A stretch of DNA of 64,000 bases from Agelaius tricolor (taxonomy: Eukaryota; Chordata; Aves; Passeriformes; Icteridae), in contig JALJCS010000004.1 of assembly GCA_023055355.1 (NCBI GenBank), positions 23,961,744-24,025,743 on the forward strand, written 5' to 3'. The first letter of the stretch is position 1. The number at the start of each line of letters is the position of its first letter. Position numbers and translations under genes: made by a program. This document shows, piece by piece, positions 26,301-39,547 of the stretch. Under the pieces are notes generated by a model. It had not been told where the DNA came from, did not search any database, and was given only the letters and a program-made list of their open reading frames with translations.

Positions 26301-28795
26301 ACACATGCAGCAATATAGTTACTGCTGAAACATGTAGTAATCTTAGTAAGTCAGTCTTACTGAGCATGAACTGCTTAAATTGAAACCCAAAGACAAAATC
26401 AGAATTTTTTTCCTGCTCATGCTATGCAATAAAAACTCCAGGGTCTTCTTATCAATAAAACACTTCAGCTAAATTTTAAAGCCAGTTTTTGCAGTTCAAG
26501 GAACAAACTAGAGAGTAATTATATTCTTCTTGTCATCATCAAAGGAGTGCATTCAGTCATTTGGTAAAATAGAAACTTTAGAAGTCCAGTAGCCTTGTTA
26601 ATACTGTCACTGAGAAGACCCTGATCATCAAGCTTTGATCAACATTGTAGTCTAACATGGCAGTAGACAAAACAGGCTGTTCCTCAGCAGCAGATATCTC
26701 AGTATAGTACAAGATATAACCTTGGAACAAGGACATGTGTCAGTCCAAGGAGAGTGAATTCACCACAGTTGCTGATTCAACAGCAGGACATGTTTCTTTA
26801 TCTCACTTGGTTTTCAGCTGCTGTGCAGCTTATCAGCTAGAAAGTGCCACCAAGTTCCTCCCTCCTCTGCAAGGGTGTCAACAGAGCCTGGTCATGGTGT
26901 CCCACTCCACCCTTCCTTTAGTTCCCCTGAAACTGTGGTGTGTGCGAGGTCAGGTATGTTCGCCGCATTCCATCCAGGGAATAGCTACTGTATTTTCCCC
27001 TCTGCTTTCCATACTATTATCTTTTTACCCCATCATCTTCCCACACAAGCAGTATTCATAGATTTTGCAGTTTATCAGTCCTTCTCAGAGTAGGCATATA
27101 TCCAGGGTTTGCAAGTGAGGGAAGGAGAGATGTTTTTGTTTGAGGGAATTATGTAGAATTGTTGTAAATTAAGAGCCTGCAAAAGGGAGAAAAAAATCTG
27201 AATGGAGACTGAGACCATATGGAGATGTCCTACAGACATATAGTTGGGTTGTTTTTTTTCAATTAATTAAAAAACCATGCTGATGTACAATTCCAAATCC
27301 ATGGATTATGGTTTCAGACAGACAAAAACTTTTGATGCTTTTTTAGTAACAGCATTAATTTTTTCCATCAAATGGGTTTAAAAGGATTTACAGCTTTATA
27401 TATTTATATGTAAAGAAAACCATTATTCTATCTAAAAAAAATTCATAGCTAAAGGATCCCTTCTTTGTTTTATACCCTTTGAGAGATTGTGTCTCCACCC
27501 TTAGTTCTTGCTCCACTACTTTTCTAGATCGTTCATTACTGAAGCCTATCAAAGCATTTTTTACATACTTTTTAAGTATGCAGTTTCACTGAAGCCTAAC
27601 TCTTAAAATAATTGGAGTTGACACTGAAAAGGGAATGAGTGAAACAACTACTCAGTTTGAACACACATAGTACAGCAATTGCTTCAGTATTAGAGCACTT
27701 GAAATGTTGAGACCTTTCATCCTTTGAATTATTAGACCCATATCAAACCTATTCCTACTGTATTTCTCACAGGATTTTGAGAGCTCTATCCTGATCCTTA
27801 CTTTGCCAGTGTAGATAAAATATGAGGAAAGAACAACTCTAAAGAGTTCCAATTGAAAAAAAGAAACATAGAAAAGAAGGCAGCAGCTTTAGCAATTCAT
27901 CTTAAAAATGGCACCTCCATCTCACATACTCTGAAGTTCCCAAACAGTAAAATTTTGCAGTAGCATTTGTTTTATTGTCTGTTTTTGAAAGAGCGGTATT
28001 AGGTGTCATTCCAAGTGATCCCATTCTATCCAGTAGAAATGGCATTAGGACCCCAATAGGGCAACTCTGAGTACTAAAAATACGAGTAATCTGTATTTGA
28101 CATGACAAATTTGCACAAGAGAATGTGTAAATAAAATTACTCAGAGGATATAGATACAATTGACAGAACTGCTCAGGACACACTACCTGGTATTTTGCAT
28201 GATACAGACCTCTTTTTGACACAAAGGGCAGGTATATGTTATTTCCTTAGTATTGAGAAATCAGTTCGTAGAACTTACTGGCCATCCTCATCTTCTTATT
28301 TTTTTATTATAATACAGTTCCGTGTATTCAACCCCAGTGTACATTCCTGCTGTGCTACACAGACAAATACCCATAATATGCTGCATTAATACCCACAACA
28401 TGCTGCATATCCTGCTCAATGTGTGGAACTTTGCCTCTGTTCATACATGATATATAATTACTGAACATCTTATTTGTGTTTTAATTAGACACTAAGCACT
28501 GCTCTTCAATGAAGCCTGCACTTCTATACTGCATTCCCACTTCAGTTGTGCTACTGAACCTCAGTTAGGTGATATCATTGTGCTAATGCAATTGCACACT
28601 GGTAATGATCAAGGTTGGTAGTAGCAGTAGTCAACCAGTAGTCTGCATGCTAGTTTTGATCTGTAAGACTCTTGAGTCTGCTAAATGCATTCTTGATGGG
28701 GGAAAATAGGAAGAGAGACAAGAGAGGAGGTAAGTGTGTGGTGTCAGATCTGAAGGCCAGCATATGGCTAAATATTTTTCACATCTTTCAGTTGA
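23316..28795. other. Intergenic, no gene recognised
   Basis: AT-rich sequence with scattered open frames under 110 codons that have no recognisable motifs. It includes a C/A-rich stretch at 24210-24295 and the A-rich tract at 25750. Confidence 0.6.
25750..25802. repeat. A-rich low-complexity tract
   Basis: A runs broken by single G, T or C. No adjacent retroposon is recognised. Confidence 0.85.
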
Positions 28796-29355
28796 CCAAA
28801 CATCAAGGTTTAATCCCAGCTGGCAACTAAGCACTGCCCACCTGCTCAGTCACTGCCCTGATGCAGGATAAAGGAGAAAATCACAAGTGAGAAAACCAAT
28901 GAGCTGAGGTAAAGATAGTTTAATAGGTAAAGCACAAACCACACACACAAGCAAAGAGATACAAGGAATTAATTCATCACTACCCATGGACAGGCAGGTG
29001 TTCAGCCACCTCCAGGAAGGCAGGGCTCCATCACACTGTGGCATGGGAAGAAAAATGATACCACTCTGAAAGTCCCCCCTTCTTCCTTCTTTCCCCACAG
29101 CAAATGGTCTGGAATATCCCTTTGCTCTGTTGGTTTCAGTTGTCCTGGCTGTGTCCTCTCCCAGCTCCTTGTGCCTCCCCAGCCCACATACTCCTGGGCT
29201 GCTGTGAGGAGCAGAAAAGGTCTTGACGCTGTGTAAGCACTGCTTGGTGGTAAACATCCCTGAGTTAGCAACAATGTTTCCAGCACAGATCTAAAACATA
29301 ACCCTACACTAGCTACTGTGAAGAAAATTATCTCAGCCAAAACCAGCTCACCAAA
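28796..29355. repeat. 5-bp target-site duplication CCAAA flanking the solo LTR
   Basis: CCAAA at 28796-28800 and again at 29351-29355 immediately bracket the LTR. This length is usual for the integrases of avian ERV-L/ERV-K groups. Confidence 0.8.
28801..29350 (-). mobile_element. Solo LTR of an avian ERV-L-type endogenous retrovirus
   Basis: A 550-bp element whose minus-strand start TGAGCTGGTTTTGGCTGAG matches the common avian ERV-L LTR. Conserved blocks follow, including GCAGTGCTTACACAG and AAAGGGATATTCC. It is flanked by identical 5-bp copies CCAAA (28796-28800 and 29351-29355), a target-site duplication. No internal retroviral sequence is present, so it is a solo LTR left by recombination between two LTRs. 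The far end reads TG rather than the expected CA, probably by mutation. Confidence 0.88.
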
Positions 29356-30249
29356 CCAGAAATACTACTCTTTATTATGAAGTGTGCATTGCTTGGACTG
29401 TTTTGCAGAAAAGAGAGTGGCAAAGCTTAAATGCTAGTGAGAAGTCTTAGCCATAATGGAGACTCTGGATCTTGAAGTTGTCATTTTGTTTTTTACAAAA
29501 TGATTGCAGGAGTCAGAGCAAATTATTCATTTTACTGGTTCTGTGAAGGACACTTGGAGTTGAGATGGCACCATCTGGTGGCTGTACACAGATTTCTGTG
29601 CTGTTTTCAACACACATAGTGTTGGATTGATAGGCTCAAGGATTTTATGATAGTTTATATTCAAAAAAGAGTTACAGTTAATAATTTAAAATTATGTCCC
29701 TTTTTAAATGAGGTGCACATGGAAAATGTGAATTCTCACAATACAAAGGTAGTTGCATTTGGAATTGGCCTTGGATTGTTGCAGTGGAATTGGTATTTGG
29801 AAAGCACCCTCGGCAGCCCAGCAATCATCTAGCATTGAATGGGTGTCATCTATATGGAATTAGATAAAGACTGTATGATTTTCCCATGTTGTTTAATCTT
29901 AGGTACCACATGTAAAAGAGAAGACAGAACTTACTGCAAAGACATTCTTGCATGTTTATCTCTGTCTACAGGATAAGTAAGACAATGTAGATACTAAAAA
30001 AAAATTCTAGATATCCTAGGGACTAATGCCACATTTGTGTCCCCTTTTGAAAAATCATGGATACTGTAGTCTCTGGAGAGTCCCTGAAGACAAACCCTTG
30101 CAAAACCGTTCTTCAAAGTAACATCTGAATGTGAACCATGGTTCTAAATGAAGATACTTGGACTGCTCAGCTCAAATAGCAAATCTCAGTCCTGTAGTTC
30201 CTCTGTATGAGCTTTTTTGTAAAAATGGTTGTATGGCCTCTTGTACTCC
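29356..30249. other. Intergenic, nothing recognised
   Basis: Unique-looking AT-rich DNA between the solo LTR and a CR1 fragment. No gene or repeat is identified. Confidence 0.55.
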
Positions 30250-31085
30250 AATGGCCCTTCAGAGAGACCTTGACAAATTAGAGGGCTGGGTGATCACCAG
30301 CCATATGAAGTTCAGCAAGGGAAAAGGACAGATTCTGCATCTGGGATGGGGCAACCCTGGATGTACAGACAGAGTGAGGAATGAGACAGCAGCCCTGCAG
30401 TAAGGGACCTGGGGGTCCTATTTCAAAGAAAGTTGAACATGGGTCAGCAGTGCCCTGGCAGCCAGGAGGGCCAACCCTGTCCTGGGGTGCATTAGGCACA
30501 GCATCACAGCTGGGCAAGGGAGGGGATTGTCCTGCTCTGCTCTGAGCTGGGACAGCCTCACCTCCAGTGCTGGGGGCTGGTTTGGACACTGCAATATAAG
30601 ATGTTAAACTGTTAGAGAGCATCCAAAGAAGGACCAAAGATGGTGAAGGACCTTAAGAGGAGGCTAGTATGAGGAGTGGTTGAGGTCACTTGGTCTGTTC
30701 AGCCCAGAGGAGACTGAGGACAGAGCTCATTGTAGCCTGCAACTGCCCCATGAGGGGAAGAGGAGGTGCAGACATTGATCTCTTCCCTCTGTGACTAATG
30801 ACAGGACTCAAGGAAATGGCATGAAGCTGAATCGGGGGAGTTTAGGTTGGATATTAGGAAAAGATTCTCCACCCAGAGGGTGCTTGAGCACTGGAGCAGG
30901 CTCCCCAGTGTAGTGGTCACAGCACCAAGCCTCTCTGTGTCAAGAAGTGCTTGTACAAAGCTCTCAGGCACATGGTGTGATTCTTGGGGTGTCGTGCATA
31001 GGGCCAGGAGTTGGTCTTGATGATCCTGATGGGTGCCTTCCAATCCAGCATATTCTCTGATTCTGTGATTCTCTAATTCTGGGTC
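30250..31085 (+). mobile_element. CR1 LINE fragment, reverse-transcriptase C-terminal part to 3' end
   Basis: Runs from AGAGAGACCTTGACAAATTAG through the conserved CR1 3' segment to the terminal ATTCTGTGATTCT repeats at about 31060-31082. The reading frame is broken by stops, so it is an inactive 5'-truncated copy. Confidence 0.9.
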
Positions 31086-31480
31086 AGCTGGCTCAGAACC
31101 TCTTTCGTAAAGTTTTCGCACAGGTTTTTTATTGTAGCATCTGTGGATTGTACCTGGACTGTACCATCTGTGTGATGCTCCCAGTTGATTTCTGGTAAGT
31201 TGAGGTCCACCATAAGGACAAGGGCAGTTGACTTCGAAGTGTCCTTTAGCTCCTCAGAGAATAATTTGTCAGCATTATCGTCCTGGCTGGAAAGTCAGTA
31301 GCAGACGCCCACAATGACATCCACACTCTTTGTTAATCCCTTGATCTTACCTAGTGTCTCTCATCTGTGCCACTGCCATCTGTAAGCTTCATAGATTCTA
31401 TTATTGTCATTACATAGAATGCCACCTCCCAGCCTCTTCTGTCCTGCCTGTAACCGTCCAATACGACACTACTATCCCAT
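31086..31480 (-). mobile_element. CR1 LINE fragment, endonuclease part, minus orientation
   Basis: The minus strand reads like the CR1 endonuclease: a decayed LVLMGDFNLPDINW motif around 31180-31230 and the CYRPP-region equivalent near 31290. Stops and substitutions break the frame. It abuts the 3' end of a plus-strand CR1, so it is a separate insertion. Confidence 0.65.
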
Positions 31481-34400
31481 CATAAAGGCGATTTATTGAA
31501 AACATTGTTTTCAAACTGAATAGGGTAGGCTTTAAGGGGTCACAATGCTAAAGAAAATTATATGCTTATAAATAGTGGTATGTTATCATGCATGCATTTT
31601 GGATTACCAGACCACTAACTTGGTTGTATATGCACATTAATTAATCTATTTTCTAGAAATAAAGGTCCTAGTCTATTTGCAGGTCTAGCTGATTATATTT
31701 ATATAATATATAATTTATAATTTATAATTAGCTGGCAAGCCCTTGTGTCATTGTTTTGTACTCCCATTTCATGTTTTCTGATGTTTTGAACCTCAATTTA
31801 GGGCCCTGTCAATTTAGAATTTAGGGCCTTGTGTCCCATTTCATGCCTCTGCTCAATTCTAGTTAATTTGACCCTTGGAAGCTGCTTTAGAATTCTCCAG
31901 ATTTCCCCTTCCAATGCTCCTAGTACTGCATTAAGGTTGACCTTCAGTGTCCAAAATTATGCTGTGCTCTGCATGTCAAAAGTGCTTAAACCCAAAATGT
32001 GTTTTACTTTGTTTTGGTGGTTTTGTTGCTGAATCTAGTTTTTATACAAATTTAAATTACCTGTCCATATTATATATTAGAAAGACTACATGTGTATCAT
32101 AAGTGGCATTATACAGTAAAGCATATCTGTCACTCAAAACTTACCAAATGTATTCTTCTTAACATCTATGCAACACTGCATCTATGCAACATCTGTTGCA
32201 TCTATGCATCTATGCAAAATATGCATTATCAGTATTTTTCCCTAATTCCTTTTTTGTTGCTGTTGTCAAAACTTAATGTATGTTTTTTGTAGAATTGTAC
32301 CTGTGAGATATGAACGTTTTTAGGAAATTGGTAAGTAGATTAGTAGCATTTAATTTTGTCTTTGTACCAAAGAAGTTTTTGGGTTTGAAGAGAAGTACTT
32401 TTTGTGGATTTTTAGGAAACCAGAAGATGGCAGCAAGTGTTGATCAGAATTTTGTGCCACTGAACCTCTTCACACCTTCAGAGCAAATCAATATCCTTTG
32501 TAATGCAAGCATTTGCTTTGAATGTGATGTGTAACAGAAAAGAGCTAATTTACATTTGTATCAGTACCATTAGTCTTGCACATGGAAGTAAGAGGGCTAA
32601 TCCATTTCAAACAGATTTATCCATTTGAAAAGGCTAATACTGTGAGGGGCTATCAGTGTGCGCATGCCAAAGAAATTAGGCAATAATTGCTGAACACACA
32701 AATACAAACCCACACGTATAGTGACTTTTTCTCTTCGTACTGCCATCTCTGTAGCTTTTTGCAGCGCGTGTTTTCAAGATAGATGTGTTTCTGAATAGGC
32801 AGGCGTATCAATGGTTGAAAGTATTCATGGTGATGGAAGATAACCTTTTATGTTGATTTCAGGATAGCTCAGAATGAAGGAAGTGCTTCCATGGATCTTG
32901 GTAGGAACACTTAAAACTGAGGTCTAATTCTTCTCAGTGCATCAATCTGTTCTAATTTGGCAGGGTAGATAGGATTGAACCAGCAGATAGAGGTGCAGGA
33001 GGTTTAATGTTTTCTTTCTGGATTTTGAGTACTGTATATAATGTTAGCTTGTAGAAAGGTAGGAAGAAACACAAACCCTCCGCACAGTTTAATCAGAATA
33101 GCACACTTGGCCAGAGCAACTCAATGGAATAATTTAAATCCTTTCTGGAAATTATCTACTGGACCACACATTAAGGCTAGGTTTGAGTAGATAGCTCAAT
33201 AGATCTTGGTAAAGTTCAGGTGAGAAAAATGCTCCCGACTTAATATAAATGACCATGGATCAGAGAGGAGTTGGGAGAGAAATACTATGAACCTCACAGG
33301 TAATTAAAACAGTAGTTCTGTCATATAAGCATCCTTCAAAGTCCTTAAATTTAATGAATTGTGTGTAACTATTTTGATGTAAGGTTTAAATATCATCAAA
33401 AGTGACCTGGAAGCCACTTATGGTTTGAAAAGCCTGCTGCATATCTTGTCTCATCTGGGCCTTCATAAGTGTGAAGAATCTTCATCTATTTTCTCCTCAG
33501 ACAAACCATCCCATAACTTTGATTATGCCCATGTCTTAATTTTGTTTTTCCACTTTTCCTGTTCAAGATACATGTGAGCCATGAGTGAATAGTGATATAT
33601 TGATGTTTATTCAGAGACTTAGTGATGTTGCCTGATATTCTTTTCCTATTAAATCATGACATTTGACTTGGTTTTCTGTGTCTGCTGGTAGTCCAACAGG
33701 CATACAGTGAGGGAAGGAAATAAAAGCAAAATACAACAATTCAACTGAAAAAAAGTAGTAGTTTTGCACATTGCATTATCAGTATGTTCAGGAATTAATT
33801 TCACTTCTAAATAGAGCAGCTGTGAAACCTTTTTTTATTTTTTCTCTGTCGAGTGGGTAGAGTAGTGGGGGAGAAAATGGACAAAACTTGTGAACTCCAA
33901 GGTAAACTAAGTGGCCATAGTAAAGTTATAGGAATAAGAAAAAAAAATGACCATATTTGTTGGATAGATGTCTGTAAAAAAGATTCTGTGTTGCACTGGT
34001 CAGGGGAATGTTAGCAAGAATGTTAGCAAGAATTGTTGAGGGATCTGAATGCCATCCAGCTGGTAGAAAAACAGATTTAAAAAATAGTGGTTTGAAAAAT
34101 GTAAATATTCAAATGTCTTAAATGACAGTATCACCCATCAATATTATAAGATTGAAAAAGAATAAAGATTGTTACACCTACCTGATATAAAAGATAGGTC
34201 AAGCTGAAAAGTAGGTATGATTTATTTCCAAAATTAAATGCAGTAGAGGAAGTACCCCAACCTTTTTATTTGGTCCTTCAAGAGCTTTCTGGTTTAGAGA
34301 CAAGTTATCAGATTTAGACAGGAAGTAATTACACTTTTTTTTCTGCTAGTTAGTTGGTTTGTCAATTGAATTAGTTGGTTTGATTCTTTTGTTCACTGTG

Positions 34401-34529
34401 TGATTGTTGAAACTGTGAGAAACTTCTCTCACTTCCTAATATAACAATGCTGTAACAATGATTCTAAAATAAATCCATTATCCCAAATAAATATGCAGGG
34501 CTAAGAATATGTTCTTTCATAACACATAT
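31481..34529. other. Intergenic, no gene recognised
   Basis: AT-rich sequence with a TATAATTTATAATTTATAAT patch near 31700-31735 and the CATCTATGCAA repeat. No coding evidence. Confidence 0.55.
32162..32222. repeat. CATCTATGCAA imperfect tandem repeat
   Basis: At least four degenerate copies of CATCTATGCAA/CATCTGTTG in 60 bases. Confidence 0.75.
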
Positions 34530-35390
34530 TGTGACCAGCACTGTTCTTGGCAACACGGATAGGGTGATGAAGTGCACCCTCAACAAGTTTGTCAACAGCA
34601 CCAAGCTATGTGGTATGGTTGACATGCTGGAGGGAAGGAACGCCATCCAGAGGGACTGTTACAGGCTTCAGAGATGGGCCCATGCAAATCTCATGAAGTT
34701 CAACAAAGTAAAGTGCAAGGTCTTGCAGCAGAGTTGGTGCAATCCCAAGCATAAGTATAGTCTGAGTGAGAAATGGATTGAGGGCAGCCCTGAGAAGAAA
34801 AACTTGGGGTGTTTATGGACTAGCAGTTCATTGTGTGCCCACAGCCCAGGAAGCAAATTGTATCCTGGGCTGCATCAAAGGCAGTGTGGCCAGCAGGATG
34901 AGAGAGTGGAGTCTGCCCCTTTGCTCTGCTCTGCTCTGGTGAGACCCCACCTGCAGTGCTGCATCCAGCTCTGGGGTCTCCAACTTGAGGAAGACATGGA
35001 TCTGCTGGAACAAGTCCAGGGGAGGACGATTAAATTGATCACAGGGCTGGAACGCCTCTCCCATGACCACAAGCTGAGAGAGCTTGGGTTGTTCAGTCTG
35101 GCCAAGAGAAGACTCCAAGGAGACTTTATAGCAGCCTTACAGTACCTGAAGAGGCCCTGCAAGAAAGCAGGAGAGGGTTTCTGTACAAGGGCATGTAATA
35201 GTAGGACAAGAGAAAATGGCTTTGGGCTGAAGGAGGTTTATGTTAGACATTGGAAAAAATTCTTTACTGTGGGGGTGGGGAGGCACTGGAATAGGTAGTG
35301 CAGAAAAGCTGTGAATGCCAAATCCCTGGCAGTGTTCAAGGCCAGATTGGGTGGGGCTCTGAGCAACTTGGTGGTGAAAAGGGTCAATTT
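34530..35390 (+). mobile_element. CR1 LINE fragment with a residual 255-codon open frame
   Basis: An open frame at 34531-35298 translates to the end of CR1 reverse transcriptase: LQRWAHANLMKFNKVKCKVL, VRPHLQCCIQLWG, ERLSHDHKLRELGLFSLAKR. Both ends are truncated. It lacks the endonuclease and catalytic core and is a relic, not a gene. Confidence 0.9.
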
Positions 35391-38190
35391 CTTGAAGTGT
35401 GCTTCTTGTGCCATAGTGGGTTCATAAAATCCATTCATTTACTTTAGATATTTTCTAGTGCTGTTCAATCAACTGGTGGAATAAGAGATATGTAATTGAA
35501 AATGAGTGTCAAGTAGTGTCAAGATTCCTAGTTCATAAAGTTGATAACTCTTTGTGTGATTACATTAGTCTCTTTACAGCTGATATGGTTTCTGGTCTCC
35601 CTGTCTATAAATCTTTAAAATAGAACATGTATTACTCAACAAATACCACATCTACACTTAGCACTGTTTTGCTTCTGAGCAGCTACAAAATAGCAGAAAT
35701 TAAAACAAGTTAGACCTTGATTTTGAAGGCATATTTTTTCTAATAAGAAAAAAACCCTAACCAAATAATGAATTCAAATCAGTGAAGCATGAGGACATCT
35801 CAATTGATTTTTTAACTATATGTATGATAAATTCTGATGTCTAGTAATGTTTAATAGTTCTGCCTCTTCTATTTTTGGTTTACCTTATCGATCATTTCTA
35901 TTATTACTCTCCTACACAGTCTTTCCTATTCCCATTCAAATTAATTTCTTAGTACTCAGTGGAATATAAAGCCTCTGGAGGGTGATTCACTTTTGTAGTA
36001 ACACAATTGCTTTTTGGATTATTTAACCAGTAGGGCAATAATGATATAAGCAAATGCTCCACAGCTTCTCATATTCAAATCTACACAGAAAGCAGGTTTT
36101 ACCACGTGAGGATATGATACATTTGAAAATAAATTTTAAAAATGTTTTAAGGTGCAGATGTTCCATTAAATTTATCCTGGTGACATTGAAGCACATCTAT
36201 CATCTCTAGCTGCCCTACTGGAAAAGACTATAATAGATTTTTGTCTTCACAGAGCGTAAAGTGCCAAAAACTCTTCTGAATTTTCTTGGCACAAAGTTAA
36301 TCTTGGTGAAGAGGTATACTTTATAAATAGTACTATTATATGCACATTCACATTTTTTGTACTTTTCTCAATTGCAAGAAGAAATCTCAAGTCTGCAGCC
36401 CATATGTTTTTTAAAGCCTGGTGTTATTTTTTCATCTGTTTAATAACACGTACTTTTCATTTTGTATACATTTCAGTTGCCCGCATCCCAACAAAGCTTC
36501 GTTGTAAAGCATCAGTCATTTACATTTACTGTACAAAAATTGATGTCCTCATACAGCTACTGGCTCCCCAAGATTTTCCTCCATTCTCTTTGTATCTTCT
36601 TCAAGTATCCCTCACCCTGGCTTTTATCACAAGCTTCAGGGGAATCCCAGCTCCTCCTTCCCTTCCTTCTCCACTGACTTTGTGGTCTTCAGAGCTGTTC
36701 TCTCACATGTTCTCACTCCTCTCTTTTGGCTGCTTTTTGTGCAGCAGGTTTTTTTTCCTCCGTTCTTAAATAAGTAATTTCAAAGGCAGTAGCACCATCA
36801 TTGATTGGCTCTACCTTGGCTTGTGACAGGTATTGTAGCTGGCATTGGCTCAGTCAGACATGGAAGAATGGAGGAACATTCTAGCACCTTCACTCATGCC
36901 TTTAGTCACCCTGATATCAAAACCTTGCCATGCAAACCCAATAAACTGTATTAAAAATATCTTTGGCACCCTAAGATTGAAATATGTCCAAGTCATGTCT
37001 AAGGAATACATAATGCTGGGGATATTTAGTACTGCTACATGTCAATAAATTATTAATATATGCAAAAAATATTTAGCTGTTCAGAGTTTTATTTCAATGT
37101 GTTGTTGATCTTTGTATATAAAATAATTATTTATAAAATAAGGTAATATATATTTTATATTTTTAAAACAATAACAGTCATATATATGTATAAAGGATGC
37201 AGCACAAGTCTTTTGAATTAGCAACTGCTATTCATACATGAAACTGAATCTAACAATGCTTAAATGTAAACTTTGGAAATTTGCCACATATTTTAGCTAA
37301 TTCCAAGTTGAACATTCACAATACCACGTGAATAAGTAACACTCAGTTACAGCATTCATGACATTAATTCACCGTAGCAATTTGAGCAACTTTCAAATTT
37401 GTTTTATAAAGTGAGAGAGTGAGTCAAAACTGAAGAAGACTTTAGCTGTTAAAAGTTGTTTGAAGCCCATTGAGCATGAACCAGACTACTGAATAATGCA
37501 GACAAGATAATGAACTGGAGACAAATGAGCCCAAGCCAGCCCCTGCTGTGTGCCAGGAGAATATGTTTATTTGGTAGATTTATTATCTCAATATCTTTTT
37601 GCAGTGACCTGCAATTTAGAGAAAAACCACAAAATATTTATAATCTGTGTGTTTTTATTTATTTATAACTGCAGGACGATGTTACTTTTTATCTAGTTGT
37701 CAGTTAAAGATGGTAGAATCAGTTTGCTAGGTTCCTCTTTCAGGTATGTGAAAGCAATTAAGAATTTGAATTGGAATCCCAGTCAAGTAGGTTCTTCCAC
37801 AAGCAGTTCAGACTGTTAAATTATCTTCAGGGCAACAAACCCAATAATTTCTGCAAAGGTTGTGTTTTGAGACAGTTTTCCTTTCATAGAAAACCTTGCT
37901 TTATAAACATTGTTACTGTTATTTGTTTCATGTCCTATTATTAAAAAGAAGTGCAGGAAAGAGTTGCTTAGTACAGGACATAAGGACTTTCATACAGAAT
38001 TATCATGAAACTCAATTCTTGAATTCTGTGAAATATTAAAGTAACTGGCTGCATTAAGGTTCATTCATCAGAGTCTGTGCTGGCTAGAAACACCTTCACT
38101 TTGCTCTTCCAAAGTGCAATGCAATTAATAGTATTTTTTATTCTTTTTTATCAATTTCCATTTCAGTGATACATTATTTGGAAAATGAAA
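35391..38190. other. Intergenic, no gene recognised
   Basis: AT-rich. The 121-codon plus frame at 36404-36769 is low-complexity (Phe, Leu, Ser) with no motif and is not called. No mobile element is recognised. Confidence 0.55.
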
Positions 38191-38268
38191 TTTAAAAATT
38201 TAAATATATAATTGCTTAAATATATAATTATATATTTAAATATATAATTATTTAAATATATAATTATA
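38191..38268. repeat. AT-only imperfect tandem repeat
   Basis: Repeated TTTAAATATATAATTA units, with self-complementary stretches able to form hairpins or cruciforms. It ends at TAATTATAG. Confidence 0.85.
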
Positions 38269-38439
38269 GTCTTAGACACAGAAATTGTAAACAAAAGACA
38301 TATGTAAGGATTGCAATGACACCATTTTTTTGCTATCAGTTTTTTCCTGCTGCTAGTGCTAAAAGAAGCAGAGAGTTATCTCACATCTTGGCTACCCTTT
38401 CAAGGTCCAGTGAAACCTGTAATACTTCTGCAATGAGGC

Positions 38440-39385
38440 AACTACCTTGGGAAGTACCTCTACGAAGGGAGAGTGAAACAGATTGGAAACAGGGTGAATG
38501 GCCAGGCCCAAAATATTGTGATCACTAGTGGTTTATACAGTGGTAAACACTGGGGCCAGTAGTGTTTCACATGTCATCCATGGCCTGGACATTGAGACAG
38601 AGCGCACCTTCAGGAAGTTTGCAGAGGAAGCAAAACTGGGACAATTAGCATAAACATCAGAGGCACTTTGCCATGCTGGAGAATTGGGCTGGGAATCATC
38701 TCCTGATGTGCAAAAGGGCATAAGAGAAAGATTTGTCTCTTGAGAAAGATGCACCAGGACATTCTGGGGGCTATTCAGCTGCAAAGTATCATTGCAGAGA
38801 ACGACCTGAGGGACAGTGGACACTGAGTTGAAGATGATCAAACAGCCCCTGGAGCTGCAATATGCCAACTGTTGTCAGCAGATTGAGTGAAGTGATCCTT
38901 CCTCTCTGGTAAGCACTGGTGAGGTACATCTGGAGTTCTGGGTGAAGAAGAGATACAAACATCCTGGCGTAAGCCTGGTGCAGGGTCTAGAAGGTGATAA
39001 AGGGACTGAAGCATCTGTCATGTGAGGAGAGAGTGAGAGAGCTGGAAGTGACCACCCTGGAGAGATTGGCTCAGGGAGATCTTAAACATGTGTATAAATG
39101 GCATATGGGAGACAATGAAAAAAGAGGGAGATATGCTCCTTTTACTGCTGCCTGATGGAAAACAAAAGACTATAGGCACAAATTTAAAAACCATTACATT
39201 TTTTCTAACATAAAAATATTTTTATATTGTGAGGATGGCCAAACACCAGCAGTGTTTGCCCTGAGAGGCTGTGGAGTTTTCTTCTGTGGAGATACTCAAA
39301 ACCCAGTTTGGTAGCACTAGTTGAGCAGTAGGTTCCAAGAGATGACCTTAAGTCGTTCTCTGCCTTAATGATTCTTTGATTCTGC
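38440..39385 (+). mobile_element. CR1 LINE fragment, diverged, reaching the 3' terminal repeats
   Basis: CR1-like text starts near 38450 (GGTGAATGGCCAGGCCCAAA) and passes a FRKFAEEAKLG-like stretch near 38610. It ends in TAATGATTCTTTGATTCT at about 39383. It carries many frame breaks and is older than the copy at 34.5 kb. Confidence 0.85.
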
Positions 39386-39547
39386 TAGGTTTTGGTGGAG
39401 ATGAGAACAATATGCTTTTTCACTTGCTTATGTGCAGTGTGTGTGCTGCTGTTTTTCTGGAAAACAGAAGCTTAGCTCCTGAATTCTCTGAGTAGTGGTC
39501 ATATAGGTATTTATAAGGGCCTAGTTTGGTGGTAGGAAGGAGGAAAG

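Noticed and set aside
26735..27061. 108-codon plus frame as a gene
   Set aside because: No motif, no CpG promoter or splice context; it overlaps another open frame in a shifted phase.
28850..29340. Minus open frames of 112-135 codons as genes
   Set aside because: They lie wholly within the solo LTR and are incidental.
34531..35298. 255-codon plus-strand open frame as a cellular gene
   Set aside because: The translation is CR1 reverse-transcriptase C-terminus, truncated at both ends. It is annotated as a mobile-element relic.
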